In this document: piece by piece, positions 1 to 7,671 of the stretch | Layout of the letters: every line of letters starts with the position of its first letter | How positions within the stretch are numbered: the stretch's first letter is position 1 | Assembly: GCF_018614035.1 (NCBI RefSeq) | Contig: NZ_JAGGPA010000019.1 | Span: 1 to 64,000, forward strand | Source: Streptomyces sp. ISL-96 | Lineage (GTDB): Bacteria > Actinomycetota > Actinomycetes > Streptomycetales > Streptomycetaceae | DNA: 64,000 bases | Direction: 5' to 3' | The notes under the pieces: generated by a model | Databases searched by the model: none | What the model was told of the DNA's origin: nothing | What the model saw: the letters and a program-made list of their open reading frames with translations, nothing else | Position numbers and translations under genes: made by a program

Positions 1-1
1 G

Positions 2-793
2 CCCCCGCCCCCGGCCCCCCGGTCGAAGCGCCGCACGTGGCTCATCGCCGGCAGCGCGGTGGCCGTGGTCGGGGTGGTCTCCGCTGTGGCGGTGGGTGCG
101 GTGCTGTACGTCGCGGCCCAGGGGGCCGGCTCCCTCGTCGATTCGGCCCGTACCAAGGACGCGCCGTCCTCGCGCACAGCCGCCCCGGCCGTCCCGGTCC
201 CCTCCGTCAGCGCCGCGCTGCCCCCCGACGCGCCCGCCGCGCTGCCCTCGCTGCCCTCGCTGCTCGCGCGTCCCGTCGTACGCCCCACCCAGGCCTTCCC
301 CGCGAAGACCGTGCGGCTCGCCGACGGCACCGTCTACCGCCGCATCGACGTGGGCACCACCACCGAGTGCGAGCGCGGCATGTCGCAGGAACTCGCCGGG
401 CTCATAGCCCAGGGCAGTGGGTGCCTGCAGCTGACTTCCGCCCTGTTCACCGATGCCGAGCGGCGCTCGCAGGTGACCGTCGGCGTACTGAGCCTCAAGC
501 GGGCCGAGGACGCGGCGTCGGTCTTCGCGATGGTCTCGATGGACCCGGTCACCTACCAGGTCGTCTCGCTCGATCCGCCGCCCGAGGCCGGTCTGCCGAC
601 CGTACCGCCCGGATCCCCGGGGGTGTTCAGGCGGCTGATGACGGTCCGGTCGGTGGTCTTCTCCAACGCGCAGTGGGCGGACGGCTCCGAGACGCGCGAG
701 GCGGAGCTGACCGAACAGGCCACTCAGCTCCTGACGTACGTCAACAAGAACGTCGTGGCGCACGAGGACGGGAAGGCGCCGGGAACTCCCTGA
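2..793 (+). CDS. Hypothetical single-pass membrane protein, 5' end outside window
   Basis: The reading frame is open from the first bases of the window, so the true start lies upstream. The visible part begins with a Pro-rich stretch, a basic RSKRR cluster and then a hydrophobic segment rich in Val, Ala and Gly, which is a clear membrane anchor with a cytoplasmic basic N-terminus. A Pro/Ala/Ser-rich linker and a soluble domain of about 170 residues with two cysteines follow, presumably outside the cell. I do not recognise the soluble domain. A GTG at 59 could be read as a start, but it lies inside the hydrophobic segment, so a longer protein is likelier. The gene converges on the AhpD-like gene with a 4-base gap. 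Confidence 0.7.
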   Translation, partial: PPPPAPRSKRRTWLIAGSAVAVVGVVSAVAVGAVLYVAAQGAGSLVDSARTKDAPSSRTAAPAVPVPSVSAALPPDAPAALPSLPSLLARPVVRPTQAFPAKTVRLADGTVYRRIDVGTTTECERGMSQELAGLIAQGSGCLQLTSALFTDAERRSQVTVGVLSLKRAEDAASVFAMVSMDPVTYQVVSLDPPPEAGLPTVPPGSPGVFRRLMTVRSVVFSNAQWADGSETREAELTEQATQLLTYVNKNVVAHEDGKAPGTP

Positions 794-797
794 GTGG

Positions 798-1316
798 TCA
801 CGACACTCGTTCGTCCTCGCCCGCCGTCTTCGCGGTGGCCAGCGCGATGCGGTTCCAGGTGTTGATCGTGAAGATCAGGGCCAGGAGCTGGGCCAGTTCC
901 TTGTCGTCGAAGTGGGACGACGCACGTGCGTACACGTCGTCCGGCAAGCCGCCGTCCGCGATCAGCGTCACCGCGTCCGTGAGGGCCAGAGCCGCCTGCT
1001 CCTTCTCCGTGAAGAAGTGCGCGGCTTCCTTCCACACCGCGACCATGTGCAGCCGCTCCTCGCTCTCGCCCGCCTTGCGGGCGTCGGAGGTGTGCATGTG
1101 CAGGCAGTACGCGCAGTGGTTGAGGTGCGAGGAGCGGATCTGCACCAGCTCCACGAGCGTCGGGTCGAGTCCCTCGCGGGCGGCGGCGTCGAGGCCGATC
1201 ACGGCCCTGAACGCCTTGGGGGCGGCCTTGGCGAAGTTGAGGCGAGTGGGGGCGGAGGCGAGGGCGGTGGAGGAGGCGGAGGCAGCGGGCGTCTGCTTGA
1301 TCTCTGTCGTCGTCAT
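798..1316 (-). CDS. Carboxymuconolactone decarboxylase / AhpD-like protein
   Basis: A 172-residue protein of the AhpD-like, carboxymuconolactone decarboxylase fold. The diagnostic helix is visible as HCAYCLHMH, with Cys68 and Cys71 forming the CxxC pair, His75 following, and Glu56 in the preceding helix. In AhpD these residues form the peroxidase redox centre; many actinobacterial members are annotated as alkylhydroperoxidase-like without a proven substrate. The ATG at 1316 has no convincing ribosome binding site. A TAGAGT hexamer (reverse strand, 1329-1324) ends 7 bases before it, so the message may be leaderless. The gene is divergent from a MocR-type regulator only 47 bases away, which probably controls it. 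Family sure; function inferred. Confidence 0.88.
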   Translation of the reverse strand: MTTTEIKQTPAASASSTALASAPTRLNFAKAAPKAFRAVIGLDAAAREGLDPTLVELVQIRSSHLNHCAYCLHMHTSDARKAGESEERLHMVAVWKEAAHFFTEKEQAALALTDAVTLIADGGLPDDVYARASSHFDDKELAQLLALIFTINTWNRIALATAKTAGEDERVS

Positions 1317-1363
1317 GTGTACGACTCTATGGACGCAGGCGACCGTCGAAGGGGTGCATTTCA

Positions 1364-2779
1364 GTGGCAGAATCGTGGGTCAATTCCGCGGAGGAGCTCG
1401 GCAGCGATCTGCATCTGGAATTGGAGAAGGCGGGCTCCGGCAGTCGGCGCACCGTGCTCATGCGGGCGCTGCGTGAGGCGATTCGGAGCGGGCGGCTCGC
1501 GCCGGGGACGCGGTTGCCGCCGTACCGTTCCCTCGCCGCCGACCTCGGGCTCGCCCGCAATACGGTCGCCGACGCGTACGCCGAACTCGTCGCGGAGGGC
1601 TGGCTGACGGCCAGGCAGGGGTCCGGGACCCGCGTCGCGCAGCGGGCGGCTCCGGCCGCGCCGGCACAGCGGGCCCGCACGCCCACGCGGGCCGCCCGTC
1701 CGACGTACGACCTGGTCCAGGGCCGACCGGACCCCTCCGCCTTCCCGCGCACCGCCTGGCTCGCGTCCGCCCGCCGGGCACTGAGCGCCGCGCCCAACGA
1801 CGCTTTCGGGCCCGGCGATCCGCAGGGCCGGGCGGAACTGCGGCAGGCGCTCGCTGAGTACTTGGCGCGGGTGCGCGGGGTACGGACGGACGCCGATCGG
1901 ATCGTGTTGTGCTCGGGGGCCGCGCACGCGCTGCGGCTGCTGGCGCGGGTGGTGGGCGGGGCGTGGGCGGTGGAGGCGTACGGGCTGCCGTTCCATCGCG
2001 CGCTGCTGGCGCAGGAGGGGGTACGTACCGTGCCGGTCGGGGTCGACGAGGACGGGGCGCGGGTGGGTGAACTGGCCGGGCGTGGGACCGGGACCGTACT
2101 GCTCACTCCCGCGCACCAGTTCCCGACCGGCGGGCCGCTGGGTCCTGAGCGGCGGGCGGCCGTCGTGGACTGGGCGCGGGCGACGGGCGGGCTGGTCCTG
2201 GAGGACGACTACGACGGCGAATTCCGCTACGACCGGCAGCCGGTGGGCGCGGTGCAGGGACTCGATCCGGACCATGTGGTCCTGATCGGATCGGTCAGCA
2301 AGAGCCTCTCACCCACGCTGCGGATCGGGTGGATGGTGCTGCCGGAGCGGCTGGTGAGTGGAATCGTGGCGGCGAAAGGCGAGCGGGAACAGTGGTCGAG
2401 CGCGACGGAGCAGCTGACGCTGGCCGACTTCGTCGCGTCGGGGGCGTACGACCGTCATGTGCGCCGGATGCGGCAGCGCCATCGGCGCAGGCGCGACCGG
2501 CTGGTGGAGGTGCTGGCGGAGCGTGCGCCGCAGGTGCGCGTGACGGGGATCGCGGCCGGTCTGCACGCCGTGCTGGAGCTGCCGGCCGGCACCGAGCGGG
2601 CGGTGGTGAAAGCGGCGGCGTGGCAGGGGCTGGCGGTGGAGGGGCTGTCCGACTACCGGCATCCGGACATTGGGGGTGGGAGTGGGGGTGACGGGCTCGT
2701 CGTGGGGTATTCGACGCCGGCCGAGCACGCGTACGCGGGTGCGCTGGATGCGTTGTGCCGGGCGCTGCCGCCTGCCTGA
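1364..2779 (+). CDS. MocR/PdxR-type regulator (GntR winged helix plus aminotransferase domain)
   Basis: A 471-residue chimeric regulator. Residues about 25-93 are a GntR winged helix (LPPYRSLAADLGLARNTV is its recognition region). Residues about 115-465 are a fold-type I aminotransferase domain. The PLP-binding lysine is visible as Lys313 in SVSKSLSP, preceded by the EDDYDGEFRYD segment typical of this family. MocR proteins sense PLP or amino compounds and usually control a divergent neighbour, here the AhpD-like gene. The start is a GTG preceded by AAGGGG at 1349-1354. An aminotransferase enzyme is less likely given the N-terminal DNA-binding domain. Confidence 0.92.
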   Translation: MAESWVNSAEELGSDLHLELEKAGSGSRRTVLMRALREAIRSGRLAPGTRLPPYRSLAADLGLARNTVADAYAELVAEGWLTARQGSGTRVAQRAAPAAPAQRARTPTRAARPTYDLVQGRPDPSAFPRTAWLASARRALSAAPNDAFGPGDPQGRAELRQALAEYLARVRGVRTDADRIVLCSGAAHALRLLARVVGGAWAVEAYGLPFHRALLAQEGVRTVPVGVDEDGARVGELAGRGTGTVLLTPAHQFPTGGPLGPERRAAVVDWARATGGLVLEDDYDGEFRYDRQPVGAVQGLDPDHVVLIGSVSKSLSPTLRIGWMVLPERLVSGIVAAKGEREQWSSATEQLTLADFVASGAYDRHVRRMRQRHRRRRDRLVEVLAERAPQVRVTGIAAGLHAVLELPAGTERAVVKAAAWQGLAVEGLSDYRHPDIGGGSGGDGLVVGYSTPAEHAYAGALDALCRALPPA

Positions 2780-2897
2780 TGCGGAAGTTGTTGCTGGGGT
2801 GGTTGAGACGGACGGGGTTGCTACTCGTACGTAACGGCACACGGAAACCCATGCGGCCGTGGTGCACACGGCACTCGGCCGCGGACAGGAGTCGCAC

Positions 2898-3542
2898 GTG
2901 TCGCGCAAGAAAACCCTCAGTCGCAAGAAGAAGCTCGCCCTGCTGGCGGGCGCCACCGCGCTGGTCGCGGGCACCGCCGTGGTGATGACCGGTACGAGTC
3001 AGGCCTCGGTGGCCTGCGACGGACTGGCCACCGCGCTGAGCAACAACGAGCAGTTCATCGCCGGGCAGCGGGCCAATCCTGATGCGCAGTCGGATGCGCG
3101 GATCGCCAACCGGGAGGCGGTCATCGAGCAGATCAAGCGTCAGCAGGCGGCGGCCGGGTGTGACGCGGGGGCTCCGCCGGCGGACGGGAGCGCCCCGCCG
3201 GCGGACGGGAGCGCCCCGCCGGTGGACGTGAGTGCCCCGCCGGTGGACGAGGCTGCCCCTCCGGAGGAGGGTGGCGCGGGTGCGGGGGCGGTCGGCGAAG
3301 TGGTCTGTGCCGGGTCCACTGTCACACTGTCCGGGGAAGGCGGGGCGCCTGCCGCTTCCAGCGGGGAGTTCCCTGTCGGTACGCAGCTCAAGGTCACGAA
3401 CCTCGACAACTCCAAGTCGACGACTGTTGAGGTGACTTCCGCCTCTGGGAGCTGTGCCCTGCTGAACAACGCGGCGTTCGAGCAGGTGCGGGAGCCTGGG
3501 AAGTTCCTGATCCGGAACGCGCGGATCGAGCGCGTGGGGTAG
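2898..3542 (+). CDS. Secreted protein with RlpA-like C-terminal domain
   Basis: The chosen start is the GTG at 2898 because ACAGGAG lies just upstream (2884-2890); an in-frame start at 2859 has no such site. The product (214 residues) begins with a KKTLSRKKK basic region and a hydrophobic Ala/Val core ending near TSQAS, a Sec signal peptide. A helical region with an NNEQF start, a tandem APPADGS/APPVDVS-type Pro-rich repeat and a C-terminal domain of about 75 residues follow. The C-terminal part (FPVGTQLKVTNLDNSKSTTV) closely resembles the double-psi beta-barrel of RlpA-type proteins, but the catalytic DRGP-type aspartate segment is replaced by SASGSCALL. It may bind peptidoglycan without cutting it. 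Function unproven. Confidence 0.8.
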   Translation: MSRKKTLSRKKKLALLAGATALVAGTAVVMTGTSQASVACDGLATALSNNEQFIAGQRANPDAQSDARIANREAVIEQIKRQQAAAGCDAGAPPADGSAPPADGSAPPVDVSAPPVDEAAPPEEGGAGAGAVGEVVCAGSTVTLSGEGGAPAASSGEFPVGTQLKVTNLDNSKSTTVEVTSASGSCALLNNAAFEQVREPGKFLIRNARIERVG

Positions 3543-3565
3543 GGCGCGGGCGGGGGCTTTTCTTT

Positions 3566-3636
3566 CCCCTACCCCGCCCCTTCCCGAAACTGGGGCTCCG
3601 CCCCAGACCCCGGTCCTCAAACGCCGGACGGGCTGG
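3566..3636. repeat. GC-rich intergenic palindromic repeat, copy A
   Basis: The segment holds the blocks CCCCTACCCCGCCCCTTCCC, ACTGGGGCTCCGCCCCAG (a hairpin) and CTCAAACGCCGGACGGGCTG. The same blocks recur at 15334, 24541, 36241 (doubled) and 48267. It lies between converging genes and its hairpin could stop transcription from both sides. It overlaps the last codons of the oxidoreductase gene and supplies that gene's stop codon. Confidence 0.8.
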
Positions 3637-4537
3637 ATAGTTGCGTCTCCGCGGCGGCGAGGATTTCCGTCAGCCGTAGGGCGAACCCCGCGTCGCAGGG
3701 ATGCGGCTCTCCGGTGCGTACGGCGTGCAGCAGTGCGTCGATGGCCGCGGCGAAGGATTCGAGCCCGCCGCCCCACGGCGGCAGCTCCGCCACGCCCGCC
3801 GTGCCACGCAGCTCCACCGTCGCGCCCGCCGCGCCCGCCGGGGCGCTCAGGCTCAGCGTGACCGTGCTCGACGCCTGCGAGGTGTGCCGCAGTACGAGGT
3901 GGACGGTGTCCCCCGGGCCCGGCGCCGCGTTCACCGACGTAACGTCGCCCAGCACCGGCAGGAGTACGGACAGGGCGTGCGGTCCCACGTCCCACAGCGC
4001 GCCCTTCTCGCCGCGCCAGGGGGATCGGGCGTACACGCTGTCCGCGCCGGGCGAGAACAGTGCGCCCAGCCAGCGCGCGTGCGCCGTGAACCAGCCGTCC
4101 ACCACCGCCTGTTCGGCGATCCACTCCGTCGTGCCCGTCGCGAAGCGCAGCGTGCAGAAGACCACCGACGATACGCCCGCCTTCCGCGTCGCCTCGACGA
4201 CCTCGCGCGCCCCCGCCACCGTCGTCGCGAGCGGCTTGTCCAGCAGCAGGTGACATCCGGCGGCCGCCGCCCGTACCGCCAAAGGGGCCTGGACGTCGGG
4301 CGGCAGCGCGATCGCGACGGCGTCGCATGCGGCAAAGAGGTCGTCGGCGTCGGCGTACGCCGTGGTGCCGTGGGCGGCGGCGAGCACGGCGGCCGCCTCC
4401 GGCCTGCGCCCCCACACGCCCGCGAACTCGGCGTCGGGGTGCGCTGCGAGCGCCGGTGCCTGGGTGGCAGCCGCCCAGGGGCCGGTGCCGAGCAGTCCGA
4501 TGCGTGGCATACGCGGTGTGGTCGACGGGTCGGTCAT
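3617..4537 (-). CDS. Gfo/Idh/MocA family NAD(P)-dependent oxidoreductase
   Basis: A 306-residue protein with an N-terminal Rossmann fold (IGLLGTGPWA, then AGVWGRRPEAA) and the conserved LLDKPLA motif that carries the catalytic lysine of the family. WDVGPHALSVLL corresponds to the GGxxxDxGxH region of the C-terminal alpha/beta domain. Such enzymes oxidise or reduce sugars, inositols and related compounds; the substrate here cannot be told. The gene lies 22 bases downstream of the serine hydrolase gene on the same strand, so it probably belongs to one transcript with the LysR and hydrolase genes. The last residues and the stop codon come from intergenic repeat copy A. Confidence 0.9.
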   Translation of the reverse strand: MTDPSTTPRMPRIGLLGTGPWAAATQAPALAAHPDAEFAGVWGRRPEAAAVLAAAHGTTAYADADDLFAACDAVAIALPPDVQAPLAVRAAAAGCHLLLDKPLATTVAGAREVVEATRKAGVSSVVFCTLRFATGTTEWIAEQAVVDGWFTAHARWLGALFSPGADSVYARSPWRGEKGALWDVGPHALSVLLPVLGDVTSVNAAPGPGDTVHLVLRHTSQASSTVTLSLSAPAGAAGATVELRGTAGVAELPPWGGGLESFAAAIDALLHAVRTGEPHPCDAGFALRLTEILAAAETQLSSPSGV

Positions 4538-4559
4538 ATCCGTAAGTGTGCCTGGGGCT

Positions 4560-5456
4560 TCAGGGGGCGCGCAGGGCCTCGACGGCGATCCGGGCCGCGG
4601 TGCCGATGACGGCGTCGGCCGCCGGGAGCGTCGCGGCGGTGCTTGCCGCGCGGGTGAAGACGGCGACGGCGTAACGGCCGCCGTCCGGGTACTCGACGAC
4701 GCCGATCTCGTTGCGCACGGTCGGCAGGCTGCCGGTCTTGCCGGATACGTGTACGTCGTCGAACGGGAAGCCGGAGGCCAGCCGGTGCGGCCACACCTGG
4801 AGTCCGAGGATCCGGCGCAGGGCGGCGCAGTACTCGGGCGGGCAGGCCCGGTCGCGCCAGATGGCGGTGAGCAGGCGCGTCATGTCGCGCGGGGTGCCGC
4901 GGTTGGTGCGGGTGGGGTCGAGGGCGCGCAGCCGGGCGACGACCTGGGGATCGGCCAGGGCCCGGACGCCGGCCTGTCCGGTGTCTTCGGCGATGGTGGC
5001 GAAGAGTTCGCCCACCGTCTGGGTGGCGAGGGTACGGGTGAGGCCGAGTGTGGTCATCGCGTCGTTGACGGCGGCGAGGCCCACGCGCTGGAAGAGGAGG
5101 TCGGCGGCGGCGTTGTCACTGACCGACATCATCAGATAGGCGAGGTCGCGCATGGACATGCGTACCGGGTCGAGCATCGCGGCCAGGCCCGTGGGGCCGC
5201 CTGTGCGGGCGTCACCGGGGGACTCGATCTGTTCGGTGAGATCGAGCAGACCGTCCGCCGCCTGCCGGTAGAGGGTGACGAGCAGGCACAGCTTGTGCAC
5301 GCTGGAGGTGGCGACCAGGGTGTCCGCGCCGACGGAAATCTGCGTCCTGGAATCCTGCATGTCCGAGTCGACGTCGACGGCGTGCAAGTACCCGGTGACG
5401 CCGGCTTCGTCGAAGGCCGCGCGGATGCGGGCGTCGGGTGCTCGGGTGGTGTTCAC
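4560..5456 (-). CDS. Class A beta-lactamase-like serine hydrolase (BlaB-like)
   Basis: The GTG at 5456 is chosen because its GTGA overlaps the stop of the upstream LysR gene, a usual sign of translational coupling; a longer reading would run deep into that gene. The 298-residue product has the three penicillin-recognising motifs: Ser52-Val-His-Lys55 (SxxK), Ser113-Asp-Asn115 (SDN) and Lys240-Thr-Gly242 (KTG). No signal peptide is seen, and the omega-loop glutamate needed for fast deacylation is not apparent, so it is probably not a working secreted beta-lactamase. A cytoplasmic penicillin-recognising protein directly after a LysR gene resembles the blaA-blaB regulatory pair described for S. 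cacaoi. An esterase role is also possible. Confidence 0.87.
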   Translation of the reverse strand: MNTTRAPDARIRAAFDEAGVTGYLHAVDVDSDMQDSRTQISVGADTLVATSSVHKLCLLVTLYRQAADGLLDLTEQIESPGDARTGGPTGLAAMLDPVRMSMRDLAYLMMSVSDNAAADLLFQRVGLAAVNDAMTTLGLTRTLATQTVGELFATIAEDTGQAGVRALADPQVVARLRALDPTRTNRGTPRDMTRLLTAIWRDRACPPEYCAALRRILGLQVWPHRLASGFPFDDVHVSGKTGSLPTVRNEIGVVEYPDGGRYAVAVFTRAASTAATLPAADAVIGTAARIAVEALRAP

Positions 5457-6442
5457 AGCCAGTACTCCGCTGCCGGGCGCAGGTGGAGCGAGCGCTGCGG
5501 CAGGTCGGCACTCACCCCGGCAGTGTTCCACAGGGCGTCCATGGCGATGTCGTTGAAGGCCCGTACGGTGACGTCCCCGCGCCCGCTCGGCCAGGCCAGG
5601 GAGTGCCGCCACGCCAACGGGGCGCCGGCCAGCGGGCGCCAGACCGTGTCCGCGTCAGTTCCGCCGGTCCCCCGGGCCGGGCGGGCCGGGCCGGCCGCCT
5701 GGTCGTCCTCGGGGGTGAAGGCGACAGCGCTGCCCGAGAGGACGAGGCCACGGGTGAAGCGTTCGCCGTGGCCGTGGCGGACGGCCTGGGGTGTGAAGCC
5801 GTTACGGGCGCAGGTGGTCAGCAGGTCGTCGTGGAGGGCGGGGGCGTGAGCACGCGGGAAGAGGATCAGGTCGTACCCGGTCAGAGCGGCCAGCGGTACG
5901 ACCCCGAGGGCGGCCGCGGGTGCGTCGCGCGGCAGGAGTACGCCGAGCGGGCGGCGCAGGACCTGGCCCAGTTCCAGGCCCGCGATGTCGCACGGGTGAT
6001 GGATGAGGCCGACATCGAGGGTGTGGGCGGCGAGTTCGGCGAGCTGCTCGGTGGTGGACAGTTCGCGCAGCTCCAGTTCGACGCCGGACTGCCGCTCCTG
6101 GAAGGCGCGGAGGATCGCGGCGACTGTGCGGCTGGAAATGTCGGGCGGCAGAGCGGCCCGCAGGACCCCACTCTCGCCGTCCCGAAAACGTGCCGCCGTG
6201 GCGGCCAGGGCGTCGGCGCGGGCCAGCAGCGCGCGGGCGTCGTCGAGCAGGAGGGCGCCGGCCTTGGTGATCGTCACCTGGCGGCTGCTGCGGTCGAACA
6301 GCCTTACTCCCAGCTCCCGTTCAAGGCGCTGGATGCGCTGGGACAGGGGCGGCTGGGCCATGTTCAGCCGGGCTGCCGCCCGCCCGAAGTGTGACTCTTC
6401 CGCAACAGCCACAAAGCAGCGCACGTGCCGAAGGAGGTCCAT
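5453..6442 (-). CDS. LysR family transcriptional regulator
   Basis: A 329-residue LysR protein. The start is set at the ATG at 6442 (MDLLRHVRCFVAVAEE) because the helix-turn-helix of the family normally begins within the first few residues; upstream in-frame codons only add an unrelated tail. Residues 1-60 contain HFGRAAARLNMAQPPLSQRIQRLE, the typical recognition helix. The rest is a substrate-binding domain with a poorly conserved Pro/Ala/Gly insertion (about residues 245-262). The gene overlaps the serine hydrolase gene by four bases. It is divergent from the lipoprotein esterase gene, and a dyad at 6453-6470 fits the T-N11-A type of LysR site, so it may control both directions. Confidence 0.92.
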   Translation of the reverse strand: MDLLRHVRCFVAVAEESHFGRAAARLNMAQPPLSQRIQRLERELGVRLFDRSSRQVTITKAGALLLDDARALLARADALAATAARFRDGESGVLRAALPPDISSRTVAAILRAFQERQSGVELELRELSTTEQLAELAAHTLDVGLIHHPCDIAGLELGQVLRRPLGVLLPRDAPAAALGVVPLAALTGYDLILFPRAHAPALHDDLLTTCARNGFTPQAVRHGHGERFTRGLVLSGSAVAFTPEDDQAAGPARPARGTGGTDADTVWRPLAGAPLAWRHSLAWPSGRGDVTVRAFNDIAMDALWNTAGVSADLPQRSLHLRPAAEYWL

Positions 6443-6452
6443 GAGCAGCGAT

Positions 6453-6470
6453 GATATCGAAACACATATC
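6453..6470. promoter_or_regulatory. Candidate LysR operator
   Basis: GATAT (6453-6457) and ATATC (6466-6470) form an interrupted dyad in an unusually AT-rich patch just upstream of the LysR start. Size and position are those expected for a LysR-type autoregulatory site between divergent genes. Read from sequence symmetry only. Confidence 0.45.
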
Positions 6471-6529
6471 GATCCGTTGGCGATACAGATCTTGGACATG
6501 GCGACCTCAGACCTGCTCTGATCGGCGAC

Positions 6530-7534
6530 ATGACCTCACGTACCTCACGCAACTCACACATTCGGGGCGCCTCCCTCGCCCTGTTACTGGCAGTCACGAC
6601 CGCCCTCACCGGCTGTTCCACCACACCGGCGGACACCACGCCTCGCCCCTCCTCTTCCCCCACCTCGGCCGCCGCCCCGCCCACCGACACCCGGGCGCGG
6701 CTGGAGGTCGACGGCACCTCCCGCGACTACCTGCTGCACCGGCCCGCCAAGAGCGGCGACGGGCGCAAGCCGCTGGTGATCGCCTTCCACGGCCGGCGCC
6801 AGACCGCCGAGGAAGTACGCCGGCTCAGCGGTCTCGACAAGGCCGCCGACCGCCGCGGCCTCCTGGTCGCCTACCCCGAGGGCCTCAACAAGGGCTGGGG
6901 CGACGGCGGCGCCCCCACAGCCAAGCGCCCCGACCCCGACACGGACGTACGGTTCACCGCCGCCCTCATCAAGAAGCTGGTCGGCAGCGGGCAGGCCGAC
7001 CCCCGGCGCGTGTACGTCGTCGGCTTCTCCAACGGTGGTTCCATGGCCCTGCGCATGGCCGCCCAGCGGCCCGACCTCGTCGCCGCGGCCGGTACCGTAG
7101 CGGGCCAGCTGCCCACGAAGCCCGCCGAGGTCCGGCCCACCGACGCCGTGCCCGCACTGCTCATCTACGGCGACAAGGACCCCGTACGCCCGATCACCGG
7201 GATGCCCAAGCCGGGCACGCCCGCTCCGGGTGCCGAGCCGTCCACGCCGACCCTTTCGGCGAGGGCGAGCGCGGAGGCCTTCGCGGCAGCGGCGGCATCA
7301 GCCGCGGGCAAGAAGGGAACGCCCTCCCCCGTCACCGAGAAGAAGACCGGCTATACCCGCACCGTCTGGGACTCCCCGTCGCCCCGCGGTGATGTCGAGC
7401 TGATCGTCGTACACGGCGGCGGCCACACCTGGCCCGGCTCGTCCGTCCGCGGCAACCCGGCCTTCGGCCCCACCAGCAAGGCGCCGGATGCCACCGCGGC
7501 CATCCTGGCCTTCGTCACCGGCAAGCGCTCCTGA
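6530..7534 (+). CDS. LpqC-like lipoprotein esterase (PHB depolymerase / feruloyl esterase family)
   Basis: A 334-residue lipoprotein: hydrophobic signal followed by the lipobox LTGC with Cys29. A Ser/Thr/Pro-rich tether then leads to an alpha/beta hydrolase of the PHB-depolymerase/LpqC group. The catalytic triad can be read as Ser167 in GFSNGG, Asp in YGDKDPV (215 or 217) and His299 in GGGHTWPG; AFHGRRQTAEE holds the oxyanion region. The family hydrolyses polyhydroxybutyrate or cinnamoyl esters outside the cell; the substrate here is open. Codon 19 (6584-6586) is TTA, the rare leucine codon read by the bldA tRNA in streptomycetes, which suggests developmentally timed translation. Divergent from the LysR gene. 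Confidence 0.87.
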   Translation: MTSRTSRNSHIRGASLALLLAVTTALTGCSTTPADTTPRPSSSPTSAAAPPTDTRARLEVDGTSRDYLLHRPAKSGDGRKPLVIAFHGRRQTAEEVRRLSGLDKAADRRGLLVAYPEGLNKGWGDGGAPTAKRPDPDTDVRFTAALIKKLVGSGQADPRRVYVVGFSNGGSMALRMAAQRPDLVAAAGTVAGQLPTKPAEVRPTDAVPALLIYGDKDPVRPITGMPKPGTPAPGAEPSTPTLSARASAEAFAAAAASAAGKKGTPSPVTEKKTGYTRTVWDSPSPRGDVELIVVHGGGHTWPGSSVRGNPAFGPTSKAPDATAAILAFVTGKRS

Positions 7535-7543
7535 TGTGCACTC

Positions 7544-7559
7544 GTGATACGGAAGAAAC
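7544..7559 (+). promoter_or_regulatory. Candidate GlnR half-site pair upstream of glnII
   Basis: GTGAT, six bases, then GAAAC fits the gTnAc-n6-GaAAc pattern known for the nitrogen regulator GlnR. It lies about 115 bases before glnII, which is a GlnR target in S. coelicolor. GGTTCAC at 7574-7580 resembles a single PhoP direct-repeat unit. Both were assigned by eye. Confidence 0.45.
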
Positions 7560-7671
7560 CTGAGTAACACGGGGTTCACAATCGGGCAACGGACGGGAAA
7601 TCAGCGCTTGCGAAGCTGCCCTCACAAGCCGCAGTACCGCAGCAGCCGCAGCACCACAAAGGATGGCGTCC

